DNA of 64,000 nt from CALNYZ01 sp942490945 (GCA_942490945.1 CALNYZ010000018.1:620001-684000), one strand, 5' to 3'. Counted from the first letter of the stretch, positions 53,512-63,836 are shown. A program made the numbers and translations. The notes: generated from the letters alone by a model not told the origin.

Positions 53512-55182
53512 ATGTACAACTGGTTTAAATCACTCAGTATACGCTGGAAATTGCAGCTCGGCTTTTTTGTCGTGACCATGATCACGACGATTTTTAATCG
53601 GCTGCTTGCTTCCTGGGAGCTGGGCAAAATGGTTAGTATCGCCGAGCAGAATAACGTCGCGAGAGACGTGATTGTTCAGCTTGAAGCGAATCACGCAACC
53701 TATATATTCAATTCATTCTGGGAATCCGGCATTGAGTTTGCCATTCAGTTCATGGTCATTGGTGTGGTTGCGAGCATGTTTGTGCGTCCTATTCGTGCCC
53801 TGGTGGAAGCGCTTAAAGCGGTTGAGAGTGGCGATCTTACCCAAAGTGTGGTGCAGACGTCGCTTGATGAAATAGGCGAACTTGAACATAGCTTTAACGA
53901 AGTACGAATAAAGTTGAACGGCATTATGGGTAGTATTGATGAAAATGGTAAGAATATGGGGCAGTCAGCCTATCAAATTGCCAACATCTCACGCGAGATT
54001 GCCGAGGTCAGTAATAGTGAGCAACAACGTTCCGGCGAGGTGTCATCCGCGACGCAAAAATTACTCGAGATATCCGAATCCGTACAAGTTATGGCGATCA
54101 ATGCCACGGAAAGCGCCAGTAAAACCGAGCAGCAAGCACAACAAGGTATGGATAAAGTACAAAGCAACATCAAGCAAATGGAACAAACCGCGGAGCAGGT
54201 TAATCGCGCCGCTGAGCAAATTGCCAGACTGGAACAATCGGCCGCACAAATTCATGAGATTGTCAGTACCATTAATAATATTGCAGAACAAACCAGCCTG
54301 TTATCGCTAAATGCTGCAATCGAGGCAGCGCGTGCTGGTGAAGCTGGACGCGGCTTTGCTGTTGTTGCGGATGAAGTGCGAAATCTGGCACAGAGTACCA
54401 CCAATTCTGTTGGAGAAATTTCCGGAATTATTGAACAGGTAACAACACAAGTCAGCCAGGTAACCGCAACCATGAATGCGGTTGTTGAACAGGTGCATGA
54501 AAACAGTAATGTCGCTGGTGAGACCAATGATGTTATCAGGACCATGGCGCAGGAAGTGTCAAATACCTCTGCGGGAAATCAGAAAATTGCCACGGCTAGT
54601 GAGGAACAACTTGATAAGTTACAGGTGCTGCAGTCTACACTCGAAAAGTTGTTCGAAACCTTGAATGAAAGCTCATCGAAAGTAGAAACCACAGCAACCA
54701 TTGGCGACGATTTATTTTCGGTTACAGAACGACTCAACTCACTCATGGCCGGATTTACATTTGAACGTAATACAGTCATTGAACCCGATCAGGATACCCA
54801 GCGTCAGTTTCCTCGCGCAACAAACAGTTTGCTGGTTAAGGTATTGCAAAATGGAACCATGGTTGAAGGCATCACACGTGATATCAGCATGGGGGGCATG
54901 CAATTGCGATTAACTAGCGAGTTACAAAACAGGGACAATCTGCAATTACAAATGTACTTACCGTATACCGATATAAGCCAATATAACCATCAGACCCCGG
55001 TCAAGCTGACAGCAGATTGCGTACGGGATGAAATGGAAAATGGTCGCCATAATTACGGCTTACAATTTCAGTCGCTTTCGGAAGCACAACGCGAACAGCT
55101 GGAATATTGTTTTGATTTCTTCCGTAAGAATACGGTGTTTGATGCGACGTCACCCGAGTTTAGTAAAGTACATAACATGTAA
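53512..55182 (+). CDS. methyl-accepting chemotaxis protein with C-terminal PilZ domain
   Basis: 556 aa. Two membrane segments (about 17-36 and 78-93) with a short loop of about 40 residues, so little room for a classical ligand domain. HAMP follows (RPIRALVEALKAVESGDL), then a signalling hairpin with IAEQTSLLSLNAAIEAARAG. From about residue 428 a PilZ domain carries RxxxR (R-Q-F-P-R) and DISMGGMQL (D-x-S-x-x-G). PilZ should bind c-di-GMP. It is divergent from cbbL. An energy- or c-di-GMP-tuned taxis receptor is the inference; Tlp1 of Azospirillum is a known analogue. Confidence 0.93.
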   Translation: MYNWFKSLSIRWKLQLGFFVVTMITTIFNRLLASWELGKMVSIAEQNNVARDVIVQLEANHATYIFNSFWESGIEFAIQFMVIGVVASMFVRPIRALVEALKAVESGDLTQSVVQTSLDEIGELEHSFNEVRIKLNGIMGSIDENGKNMGQSAYQIANISREIAEVSNSEQQRSGEVSSATQKLLEISESVQVMAINATESASKTEQQAQQGMDKVQSNIKQMEQTAEQVNRAAEQIARLEQSAAQIHEIVSTINNIAEQTSLLSLNAAIEAARAGEAGRGFAVVADEVRNLAQSTTNSVGEISGIIEQVTTQVSQVTATMNAVVEQVHENSNVAGETNDVIRTMAQEVSNTSAGNQKIATASEEQLDKLQVLQSTLEKLFETLNESSSKVETTATIGDDLFSVTERLNSLMAGFTFERNTVIEPDQDTQRQFPRATNSLLVKVLQNGTMVEGITRDISMGGMQLRLTSELQNRDNLQLQMYLPYTDISQYNHQTPVKLTADCVRDEMENGRHNYGLQFQSLSEAQREQLEYCFDFFRKNTVFDATSPEFSKVHNM

Positions 55183-55397
55183 CTTGCATATGTAAGTGTA
55201 TTTAATATACAGAATATAAATCACTAAACCATAGCGCTCATTGTCCACTAGAAAAGTATTGCTTGCTGAGGGCAGCAAGTCGAATGGTAAGGTTAATGCA
55301 GAGTTATCTTGCCATGTTTGAATATGATGTCGTGTATTATTTAATATGAAATGCGGCCCGATAATAACCTGATTATGGATTTGTTGTTGTAAAAGCT

Positions 55398-56150
55398 ATG
55401 TCTATTCTGATCATAGAACCGGCTCGTGTTTATCAGCAGTTACTCGCAAACATGCTGGAATCGCATTCAATTGATTACCATATTGTTGAAGATGGCAAGG
55501 CAGCTTTACAATATACCGGTAACGTCGAGATTATATGCACAGCAAGACAATTGCCCGATATGCTGGGTAGCGAATTTTGTTTACGCTACCGTGCACAGGC
55601 AGCCGGGCAGTCTGCAGATACAGCCTTGCCCATTTTGATGTGGTCTGCAGATATCGACAGTGAAGTAAAAAAAGTAGCAAAGCAGAGTGGTATCACGGCT
55701 GTGTTTGCACGAAATAACATTACCGATTTATTTGCCAATATTCTGCAACACTACAACGCCCACAAGTCTGGACAGATTTGTAAAGTATTGCTCATCGAAG
55801 ATAGTGTGACGATGGCCATGATTATGCGCGCACAACTCGAAAAATCCGGATTTACTGTCACACATTATACTAATGGTAAACAGGCGACGGAGAATCTGTT
55901 ACAAGACGAATTTAATCTGCTGCTTACCGACATTATTCTGGAAGGGGAGATGACCGGACTGGATGTGCTTAAATTTGTTCGCGGACAGGACGAACCACTC
56001 AAGCATTTGCCCGTGATCGCCGCCACGGGAGTAGAAGATCCGCAAATGCATGAGCAATTATGGCAAGCTGGTCTGGATGGCCTGGTGAAAAAACCACTGG
56101 ATATCGACGTATTCACCGATTTGGTGGAAAAGTTACTTGCGTCTAACTAG
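55398..56150 (+). CDS. double-receiver response regulator
   Basis: 250 aa. The second receiver (about 125-250) is canonical: KVLLIEDSVTMAMIMRAQLE, Asp in LLLTDIILEGEMTGLDVL, AATGVEDPQMH, Lys in GLVKKPLDIDV. The first (1-120) is degraded: its acidic pair is IIEPAR and the acceptor region reads ICTARQLPDMLG, so it may not accept phosphate. There is no DNA-binding domain. It lies between the PilZ receptor and cbbR, suggesting a taxis or regulatory link. Confidence 0.88.
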   Translation: MSILIIEPARVYQQLLANMLESHSIDYHIVEDGKAALQYTGNVEIICTARQLPDMLGSEFCLRYRAQAAGQSADTALPILMWSADIDSEVKKVAKQSGITAVFARNNITDLFANILQHYNAHKSGQICKVLLIEDSVTMAMIMRAQLEKSGFTVTHYTNGKQATENLLQDEFNLLLTDIILEGEMTGLDVLKFVRGQDEPLKHLPVIAATGVEDPQMHEQLWQAGLDGLVKKPLDIDVFTDLVEKLLASN

Positions 56151-56221
56151 ACAGTCGAAACAAACATAATATATATTCTAATAATATTCTTTTTTGATAA
56201 TGTATTGCTTATACTTGTCAG

Positions 56222-57124
56222 ATGAATATCACCTTTCGCCAATTACAGGTATTTGAATCTGTTGCCCGCAATTTGAGTTATACCCATGCGGCCCAAGAGC
56301 TTTACCTGAGTCAGCCAGCTGTATCCATGCAAATCAAGCAACTGGAAAGTGCTTTGGGTATCAACCTGTTTGAGCAATTGGGTAAAAAAGTCTCGCTGAC
56401 AGAAGCAGGTAATGTGATATATCGCTACAGCCGGATTATCTCTGGACTGTTATCGGAAATACGCGAACTGGTGGAGGAGTTTAAGGGCATACAGCGTGGT
56501 CATTTGAAGATATCCGTCGCTACCACCGCCAACTACTTTGCAACCCGATTTTTGGCAGAGTTTGTCAAGGAATACAGCGGTACCACTTTTAGTCTGGATG
56601 TGACCAACCGCGAAGTTCTGGTGCACAAACTGGAACAAAATGAAGTAGATTTGGTGATCATGGGTCAACCGCCAGAAGATATGGATCTGGAGACCCAGTC
56701 CTTTATGGAAAATCCACTTGTGGTGGTTGCCCCGTGTGATCACCCATTTGCACATCGGAAATCAATTCCGATAGTCGAATTAAAAAATGAGATGTTCGTG
56801 GTACGAGAAAGAGGCTCAGGTACACGAATTGCGATGTCCCGTTATTTTGAAGAACATGGTATTCAGCTACAAACTGGTATGGAAATGACCAGTAATGAAG
56901 CCATCAAGCAGGCAGTGGAAGCCGGACTTGGCCTGGGCATTGTGTCTATCCATACCCTGACCCTGGAGCTTGAAACAAAACGATTGATGGTGCTACCGGT
57001 GGAGGGGTTTCCAATCTTACGTCACTGGTATCTGGTGCATCGCAAAGGTAAGCGCCTGTCTCCCATTGCAGATGCCTTCCACAAATATGTGCTTTCGCAC
57101 GGTCGTGCTTTCATGCAAAAGTAG
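56222..57124 (+). CDS. cbbR: LysR-type RuBisCO operon regulator CbbR
   Basis: 300 aa. N-terminal winged helix-turn-helix FRQLQVFESVARNLSYTHAA ... SQPAVSMQIKQLESALG, then a periplasmic-binding-like effector domain (ISVATTANYFATRFLAEFV, DLVIMGQPPEDMD, EAGLGLGIVSIHTL). Sequence details match CbbR. It activates cbb operons in response to metabolites such as RuBP or NADPH. Unusually it is not immediately divergent from cbbL: two signalling genes lie between. Confidence 0.92.
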   Translation: MNITFRQLQVFESVARNLSYTHAAQELYLSQPAVSMQIKQLESALGINLFEQLGKKVSLTEAGNVIYRYSRIISGLLSEIRELVEEFKGIQRGHLKISVATTANYFATRFLAEFVKEYSGTTFSLDVTNREVLVHKLEQNEVDLVIMGQPPEDMDLETQSFMENPLVVVAPCDHPFAHRKSIPIVELKNEMFVVRERGSGTRIAMSRYFEEHGIQLQTGMEMTSNEAIKQAVEAGLGLGIVSIHTLTLELETKRLMVLPVEGFPILRHWYLVHRKGKRLSPIADAFHKYVLSHGRAFMQK

Positions 57125-57209
57125 TATGATTTGGCCTATACTATATATAATGTTTTACAGATTTAATGACCTGTGTATGAACTTGCGTGGCTGACAAGGG
57201 TCTATTTTT

Positions 57210-57647
57210 ATGGATCCGCAACGTGTTAAACGTGATAATGTAGAAGCTATGAAACAATACCTGATTAAATTCGTCATGCTTGCACTGTTGTTTGCCAACG
57301 TGTCGATCAGCTATGCAGTGAGTTTCAACAAAGTATCTGGCAGTGCCTACACGCCATCAGCATCCACCATGCAGTCGAAGGACAGGACTGATAAATTGCC
57401 TCCCTGTCATGAACAAGGTCATATGCAAGGTCATGACCAAGTACAGAAACAAGCAAATAATTGTTGTGAAACCCAGGCCTGTGAACATGATTGCAATTCA
57501 TGTCAATTACTCCACAGCAGTGCTGGCATAATTTCCAGTTTTGAGACAGAAATCTTTATACACATCGCTTCGCAGAAACACTTTACCCCGTTATTATTTT
57601 CCTCATCTGCCCTCACCAATTTATATCGACCGCCCCGACTAAATTAA
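57210..57647 (+). CDS. Cys/His-rich exported protein next to the cus genes
   Basis: 145 aa (a second Met at residue 14 is an alternative start). Signal peptide KFVMLALLFANVSISYA, then a His/Cys-rich stretch CHEQGHMQGHDQVQKQANNC followed by further Cys pairs (CCETQACEHDCNSCQ), and a C-terminal FTPLLFSSSALTNLYRPPRL. The pattern suggests metal binding in the periplasm, like small copper-resistance factors (CopL or DUF2946-like), but I cannot assign a family. It precedes the efflux operon by 105 bases. Confidence 0.65.
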   Translation: MDPQRVKRDNVEAMKQYLIKFVMLALLFANVSISYAVSFNKVSGSAYTPSASTMQSKDRTDKLPPCHEQGHMQGHDQVQKQANNCCETQACEHDCNSCQLLHSSAGIISSFETEIFIHIASQKHFTPLLFSSSALTNLYRPPRLN

Positions 57648-57752
57648 GCTAACCCTGACCGGTATATTTTACGGTACCTCTGCGTTACGTGATGCGTTCA
57701 CGTTAACTATTTTTACAGATATTGTTATGTCTATTAATTTAGGAGTGCGGTT

Positions 57753-59066
57753 ATGAAGTTAAACGTCACCCTGGCGTTATGCTTGCTTCAGTTAGCTGTC
57801 GTTACCACCAGCATGGCGGCATCCATGCCGAATCAGTTGCCTTATCGAATTGATGAAAATAAACAGGATCAACTGACAAATCATTTGTCGCTGGATGCAG
57901 CGATCAAGATTGCTATCGAACGCGACCCTAAACTGCTGGCGATTCAAAAACAGGCCGACGCGTTTCGTGAAGCGGCTGTCGCCGCCAATGCCTTGCCCGA
58001 TCCGAAAATCAAGCTCGGTTTAATGAATGTGCCCACTGATACCTGGGCCTTCAATCAAGAGCCGATGACGCAAAAGCAAATTGGTATTCAACAAATGTTC
58101 CCGGCCGGTGACACGCTTGAGTATAAATCCAGACGTGAACTCAGCATGGCCAGTATGGAAGATGCGAGCGCCGCGAATCAACTGGCGATATTGAAACGTG
58201 ACATGCGACAAGCCTGGCTGGATTTATACTACTGGCAGTATGCAGAAAAGATTACACGCGAAACGCGCAGTTTGCTGGCAAAGTTTATGTCGGTAACGGA
58301 ATCCAATTATGCAGCGGGCAGGCAACAGCAGCAGGATGTTATTCGCGCCGAACTGGAGCTGGAATTAATTCAGGACAAGCTGGATGACATCGCGGCGCAA
58401 CAGGCGGTGATAAAAGCGAAACTGGTTAAAATGGTCGGTCAGGAAATGGCAACAGATATGATTGCACAAACACTGCCGTCATTGCCGGAATTAGTAAATT
58501 TCAATCAACACCGCACACAGCTTGAATCGCACCCTATGTTGCAAATGCAGCAGGCAAGGGTCGATGCATCACAACACGGAGTATCAATAGCGGAACAGAG
58601 TTACAAGCCAAACTGGATGCTGGATGTTACATATGGTTTTCGTGAAACAGCACAAAATGGCGTCGATCGCCCTGATTTTGCCTCGGTGATGGTGTTATTT
58701 GACCTGCCACTGTTTGGTGGCAATCTGCAGGACCGAAAAGTATCGGCAAGTAAATTCCGTCGACTCGCAGCGAGTGAAGATCTGGAACTGAAACGCCGGG
58801 AGCTGGCGCGTGAATACGAGAGTAAATATGCAGAATGGCAACAAGTCTCGGCGCGCGTCGCACGCTATCACAAAACGCTAATTCCGAAAGCCAGAGAAAA
58901 CAGTGAGGCGGCTTTGTCAGCCTATCAAAGCGACCGTGGAAAATTCACCATGTTAATGCGCGCGATGATGACAAAACTTGATATTGAGTTAAAAGCGCAA
59001 CGCCTTGCAGTGAAACAACGAAAATTACAATCAGCCCTGTTATATCTGTTGGGAGAAAATCAATGA
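57753..59066 (+). CDS. TolC-family outer membrane efflux protein (CusC-like)
   Basis: 437 aa. Signal peptide ending near TSMAAS, then two OEP repeats (LDAAIKIAIERDPKLLAIQK, LPDPKIKLGLMNVPTDTW, LDLYYWQYAEKITRETRSLL). It is the outer channel of the tripartite exporter. TAGGAG precedes the ATG. The stop overlaps the next gene by four bases. Confidence 0.88.
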   Translation: MKLNVTLALCLLQLAVVTTSMAASMPNQLPYRIDENKQDQLTNHLSLDAAIKIAIERDPKLLAIQKQADAFREAAVAANALPDPKIKLGLMNVPTDTWAFNQEPMTQKQIGIQQMFPAGDTLEYKSRRELSMASMEDASAANQLAILKRDMRQAWLDLYYWQYAEKITRETRSLLAKFMSVTESNYAAGRQQQQDVIRAELELELIQDKLDDIAAQQAVIKAKLVKMVGQEMATDMIAQTLPSLPELVNFNQHRTQLESHPMLQMQQARVDASQHGVSIAEQSYKPNWMLDVTYGFRETAQNGVDRPDFASVMVLFDLPLFGGNLQDRKVSASKFRRLAASEDLELKRRELAREYESKYAEWQQVSARVARYHKTLIPKARENSEAALSAYQSDRGKFTMLMRAMMTKLDIELKAQRLAVKQRKLQSALLYLLGENQ

Positions 59067-60715
59067 AAAATTTCAAATTGTTTATCATCACGCTAACCGC
59101 GTTAGTTATTATCGGATGCAGTGATGACGGTATGAATAAAGGGTCGAGCATGAGTGAGGCCGGGAAAAAAGAAACCGCTGTTGAGCATGCAGAAAAACAT
59201 CTGGATCCAAATTATGTTTGCCCCATGCACCCGCAAATTGTCAGGGGTGAACCGGGGAATTGTCCGATTTGTGGTATGGATCTGGTAAAGGTCGAAGCAG
59301 AAAATGAAACCAGCAGTAAGGAAAAGAAAATATTGTACTGGGTTGCACCGATGGACCCTGCCTATCGACGTGACGGGCCGGGTAAATCTCCCATGGGCAT
59401 GGACCTGGTGCCTGTCTACGATGAAGGTGATGGTATTAACGTAAAAATATCGCCCGCCGTTGAAAACAACATGGGTGTACGCACAGCAAAAATCGAGCGT
59501 AACAAGTTGTGGCGCAAGATCAATACCGTTGGCTATATCGATTTTGATGAAAACAAGATTACCCATATTCACTTGCGTACCAAAGGCTGGCTGGAGAGAT
59601 TACATGTCAAATCAGAGGGCGAACGTGTAAAAAAAGGGCAATTGCTGTTTGAAGTGTATTCTCCCGAACTGGTGAATGCGCAGGAAGAGTATGTTCAGGC
59701 CTTACGTAGCAGTAATAACCGTCTGGTAAAAGCATCAAAAGAACGCCTGATTGCACTGGGCATTTCTGCACGGCAAACAAACGAACTGACAGAGAAAAGA
59801 AAAGTCAGCCAACTGGTCAAAGTGTATGCGAACCAGGACGGCATTGTGTCGAAATTGAATGTTCGCCAGGGCATGTTTGTGATGCCAAACAAGGAAGTGA
59901 TGAGCCTGGCCGAATTATCTACTATCTGGATACTGGCTGAAGTTTTCGAATCACAAGCGAACTGGGTGAAAGAAGGACAGGCGGCAGATGTGACATTATC
60001 CTATGCACCGGGTCGTACCTGGGAAGGTAAGGTTGAATATATTTATCCAAGCCTGAATGCAAAAACGCGCACCTTGAAAGTTCGACTCGCCTTTACCAAT
60101 CCCGATGAAACGCTCAAACCTAACATGTTCGCCAATGTCACGATTTATGGTGGCGCAAAGGAAAATATAATCATTGCGCCGCGTGAAGCGGTCATTCGTA
60201 GCGGCGAAAATACTCGCGTTATTCTGGCGATGGGCAAGGGCCGTTTTCAGCCGCGTGATGTGGTGGTGGGTATCGAGTCGGGTGACTGGGTAGAAATCCA
60301 GTCAGGTCTGAAAGAAGGCGACAATGTTGTCACGTCCGGTCAGTTCCTGATTGATTCAGAGGCCAGTCTCAAGGCGAGTCTGAAACGTATGACTGATCCA
60401 GAATCCGCAATGGCAGAAAAGAATGACATGTCAGCAAGTGACAATAATAACAAAGAAATGCAAAGCAAAATTGCCGGCACCGGAATACTGCGTGAGGTAA
60501 TGGCCGCAGATAATAAAATCAACATGTCACATGATCCGATTCCCGCCATTGGCTGGCAGGAAATGACCATGGATTTCAAGGTAAAACCGGACGTTTCGCT
60601 TAAAGACTTCAAGGCAGAAGACAAGGTGGAATTTGATCTTGAGAAAGGTGCCGATGGTTATGTGATTAATGCCATGCGCAAGGTCAATCCTGTTATGAAA
60701 TCAGGAGCGCAATAG
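59063..60715 (+). CDS. CusB-like RND periplasmic adaptor with metal-binding and CusF-like domains
   Basis: 550 aa lipoprotein-type protein (VIIGCSDD). Near residue 50 is a heavy-metal-binding motif YVCPMHPQIVRGEPGNCPICG; near 92 a second degenerate copy reads APMDPAYRRDGPGKSPMGMD. A membrane-fusion adaptor follows (RTKGWLERLHVKSEGERVKK, WILAEVFESQANWVKEGQAA). The last 80 residues (from about 470) form a CusF-like copper-binding domain (MSHDPIPAIGWQEMTMDFKV). It feeds copper or silver to the RND pump. It overlaps the TolC gene by 4 bases. Confidence 0.93.
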   Translation: MKNFKLFIITLTALVIIGCSDDGMNKGSSMSEAGKKETAVEHAEKHLDPNYVCPMHPQIVRGEPGNCPICGMDLVKVEAENETSSKEKKILYWVAPMDPAYRRDGPGKSPMGMDLVPVYDEGDGINVKISPAVENNMGVRTAKIERNKLWRKINTVGYIDFDENKITHIHLRTKGWLERLHVKSEGERVKKGQLLFEVYSPELVNAQEEYVQALRSSNNRLVKASKERLIALGISARQTNELTEKRKVSQLVKVYANQDGIVSKLNVRQGMFVMPNKEVMSLAELSTIWILAEVFESQANWVKEGQAADVTLSYAPGRTWEGKVEYIYPSLNAKTRTLKVRLAFTNPDETLKPNMFANVTIYGGAKENIIIAPREAVIRSGENTRVILAMGKGRFQPRDVVVGIESGDWVEIQSGLKEGDNVVTSGQFLIDSEASLKASLKRMTDPESAMAEKNDMSASDNNNKEMQSKIAGTGILREVMAADNKINMSHDPIPAIGWQEMTMDFKVKPDVSLKDFKAEDKVEFDLEKGADGYVINAMRKVNPVMKSGAQ

Positions 60716-60716
60716 C

Positions 60717-63700
60717 ATGGTTGCAAAATTAATTGACTGGTCGCTGAAAAATCGTTTCCTGGTAATTCTGCTGACGATAATTTTAATCGGCTGGGGTATC
60801 TATGCCGTTAAAAATACACCACTCGATGCGATACCGGATTTATCTGACGTACAGGTAATTATTAAAACCACTTACCCGGGTCAGGCACCGCGCGTAGTGG
60901 AAGATCAGGTGACGTATCCGCTGACAACCGCGATGTTATCAGTACCCGGTGCAGTCACCGTGCGTGGCTATTCGTTCTTTAATGATTCGTATGTCTATAT
61001 AATTTTTAAAGATGGCACGGATCCTTATTGGGCACGTTCACGGGTGCTGGAATATTTAAGTCAGGTAGCGACGCGTTTACCGCCTGAAGCGCGCCCGGCA
61101 TTAGGTCCGGATGCGACTGGTGTGGGTTGGGTTTATGAATACGCGTTGGTTGACAGAACCGGCAAGACGGATCTTGCCCAGTTACGCAGTTTGCAAGACT
61201 GGTTTATGAAATATGAATTACAAACTGTGCCGGGTGTCTCCGAAGTTGCCACCGTTGGTGGCATGGTAAAACAGTACCAGGTCGTACTGAACCCGGATCG
61301 TTTGCGCGCATACAATTTGCCGTTAAGTAAAATTCGTATGGCCATTAAAAATGCCAACAAGGAAGTCGGCGGCTCGGTTATCGAGATGGCCGAAGCGGAG
61401 TACATGGTGCGCGCCACTGGCTACATTAATGAAATAAAAGATCTGGAACAGATCCCGCTGGGAGTGAATACACAAGGTACACCAATATTATTAAGAGATG
61501 TTGCCGAGATTCGCCTCGGGCCACAAATGCGTCGTGGTATTGCCGAACTCGACGGTGAAGGGGAAGTGGTGGGCGGTATCGTGGTGATGCGCTTTGGTGA
61601 GAATGCTTTGAAAACCATTAAAGGTGTCAAACAAAAAATTGAGCAACTAAAAAAAGGTTTGCCAGCAGGTGTTGAGATAGTTGAAACCTATGACCGTTCC
61701 GCGCTCATCAATCGTGCCGTCGACAACCTGAATTTTAAATTGCTCGAAGAGTTTATTGTGGTGGCGCTGGTTTGTGCAGTATTTTTGTTTCACCTGCGTT
61801 CTGCCCTGGTCGCCATTATCAGTTTACCCATTGGTATCCTGGTGGCTTTCATCGTTATGTATCATCAGGGCATTAATGCCAATATCATGTCACTCGGCGG
61901 TATTGCCATTGCCATTGGCGCGATGGTGGATGCAGCGATCGTGATGATCGAAAATGTGCACAAACATATCGAAAAAGAACCGCTCACTGATGAAAATCGC
62001 TGGCGTATTATTCGCGAAGCCACCATGGAAGTTGGACCACCGCTATTCTTTTCGTTATTGATTATTACCTTAAGTTTTTTACCGGTGTTCACGCTCGAGG
62101 CACAGGAAGGGCGTCTGTTCAGTCCGTTGGCATTTACCAAAACCTATGCGATGGCAGCGGCAGCCGGTTTGTCTGTAACATTAGTGCCGGTGTTGATGGG
62201 CTATTTTATTCGTGGTCATATCAAACCCGAGCACGAGAATCCGGTTAATCGTTTTCTGGTCAACGTCTACAAACCGTTTATTCATTTTGTGCTGGATAAA
62301 CCACGCGTAGTATTGGCGATTGCGCTGGCGATTGTTGTAATCAGTATCTGGCCAATGATGAAAGTCGGTTCAGAATTTATGCCGGATTTGGATGAAGGTG
62401 ATCTGATGTATATGCCAACCACCTTCCCCGGTGTATCGATCGGCAAGGCGCAGGAAATTTTACAGCAGACGGATAAACTGATTAAAACATTACCGGAAGT
62501 GAAAAGCGTGTTCGGTAAAATCGGTCGCGCCGATACCGCGACCGATCCGGCACCACTGACGATGATTGAAACAACCATTCAATTTAAACCGCGTAGCGAA
62601 TGGCGTGAAGGTATGACACCGGCAAAAATAAAACAGGAATTAAATGAATTGATTAAATTTCCCGGTTTAACCAATGCCTGGGTGATGCCGATTAAAACAC
62701 GCATCGACATGCTGGCGACCGGAATTAAAACACCGGTCGGCATTAAAGTGTCGGGACCAGATCTGAATGTGATTCAGGAAATTGGCAAGGACATCGAGCA
62801 GGCGGTGTTGTCTGTACCGGGTACTGTGTCGGCGTATTCAGAGCGAACTGCGGGTGGTCGCTACGTCACGGTAGATATCAATCGCCTGGCGGCGGCGCGG
62901 CTGGGATTAAATATTTCCGATATTCAGGACGTGGTACGAACCGCTGTTGGCGGCATGCAGGTTGCGCAATCTATTGAAGGTCTGGAACGCTACCCGATCA
63001 ACATCCGTTATCCACGTGACGTACGTGATTCGGTGGAAAAACTGAAGTACCTGCCGATTGTCACGAGTACCGGTGCACGTATCCCGCTTGGCGAAGTGGC
63101 CGATATTCGTACCGAGATGGGCGCGGCCATGATTAAAAGCGAAAATGCGCGTCCGAATGGCTGGACTTTTGTTGATTTGGAAAGCGGCAGTGACCTGGGC
63201 TCCTATGTTGCACTGGCGCAAAAGACGGTCGCAGAAAAAGTTAAATTACCTGCCGGCTATTCAGTCAGTTGGTCAGGGCAATATGAATACATGGTGCGGG
63301 CGAAAGAACGTTTACAAATTGTTGTGCCACTGACACTGGTTATTATTGTGTTATTGCTGTATTTAAATTTCCGCAATGTCACCGAAGTGTTGATCATTAT
63401 GGGCACCTTACCACTCGCCCTGGTGGGTGGTTACTGGTTACTTTATATATTGGGCTATAACATATCCGTTGCGGTCGGTGTGGGCTTCATTGCGTTGGCC
63501 GGCGTTGCAGTCGAGATCGGCGTGGTGATGCTGGTGTACCTGAATCAGGCTTATCAACGGCATATCAGCGAACAAGGTCAGGGACATAAAGTTGGTTTGG
63601 CCGAGCTGAAACAAGCGGTGATTGAAGGCGCACTTATGCGTGTGCGACCGATCATGATGACGGTGGCAGCCATTATCGCCGGTTTATTACCAATCATGTT

Positions 63701-63836
63701 GGGTTCGGGGACCGGATCAGAGGTGATGCGCCGTATCGCCGCACCGATGGTGGGTGGCATGATCAGTGCGACTTTATTAACATTGGTTGTCTTACCTGCG
63801 GTATTTTATATCTGGAAACAGCGCAGTATTAAATAA
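60717..63836 (+). CDS. cusA: CusA-like heavy-metal RND efflux pump
   Basis: 1039 aa with twelve membrane segments in the RND layout. Motifs: DLSDVQVIIKTTYPGQAPRV, GYSFFNDSYVYIIFKDGTDP, GAMVDAAIVMIENVHK in TM4, VGSEFMPDLDEGDLMYMPTT, and TRIDMLATGIKTPVGIKVSG, typical of Cu+/Ag+ exporters. It starts one base after the adaptor stop. Function in copper/silver efflux is by family and context. Confidence 0.95.
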   Translation: MVAKLIDWSLKNRFLVILLTIILIGWGIYAVKNTPLDAIPDLSDVQVIIKTTYPGQAPRVVEDQVTYPLTTAMLSVPGAVTVRGYSFFNDSYVYIIFKDGTDPYWARSRVLEYLSQVATRLPPEARPALGPDATGVGWVYEYALVDRTGKTDLAQLRSLQDWFMKYELQTVPGVSEVATVGGMVKQYQVVLNPDRLRAYNLPLSKIRMAIKNANKEVGGSVIEMAEAEYMVRATGYINEIKDLEQIPLGVNTQGTPILLRDVAEIRLGPQMRRGIAELDGEGEVVGGIVVMRFGENALKTIKGVKQKIEQLKKGLPAGVEIVETYDRSALINRAVDNLNFKLLEEFIVVALVCAVFLFHLRSALVAIISLPIGILVAFIVMYHQGINANIMSLGGIAIAIGAMVDAAIVMIENVHKHIEKEPLTDENRWRIIREATMEVGPPLFFSLLIITLSFLPVFTLEAQEGRLFSPLAFTKTYAMAAAAGLSVTLVPVLMGYFIRGHIKPEHENPVNRFLVNVYKPFIHFVLDKPRVVLAIALAIVVISIWPMMKVGSEFMPDLDEGDLMYMPTTFPGVSIGKAQEILQQTDKLIKTLPEVKSVFGKIGRADTATDPAPLTMIETTIQFKPRSEWREGMTPAKIKQELNELIKFPGLTNAWVMPIKTRIDMLATGIKTPVGIKVSGPDLNVIQEIGKDIEQAVLSVPGTVSAYSERTAGGRYVTVDINRLAAARLGLNISDIQDVVRTAVGGMQVAQSIEGLERYPINIRYPRDVRDSVEKLKYLPIVTSTGARIPLGEVADIRTEMGAAMIKSENARPNGWTFVDLESGSDLGSYVALAQKTVAEKVKLPAGYSVSWSGQYEYMVRAKERLQIVVPLTLVIIVLLLYLNFRNVTEVLIIMGTLPLALVGGYWLLYILGYNISVAVGVGFIALAGVAVEIGVVMLVYLNQAYQRHISEQGQGHKVGLAELKQAVIEGALMRVRPIMMTVAAIIAGLLPIMLGSGTGSEVMRRIAAPMVGGMISATLLTLVVLPAVFYIWKQRSIK

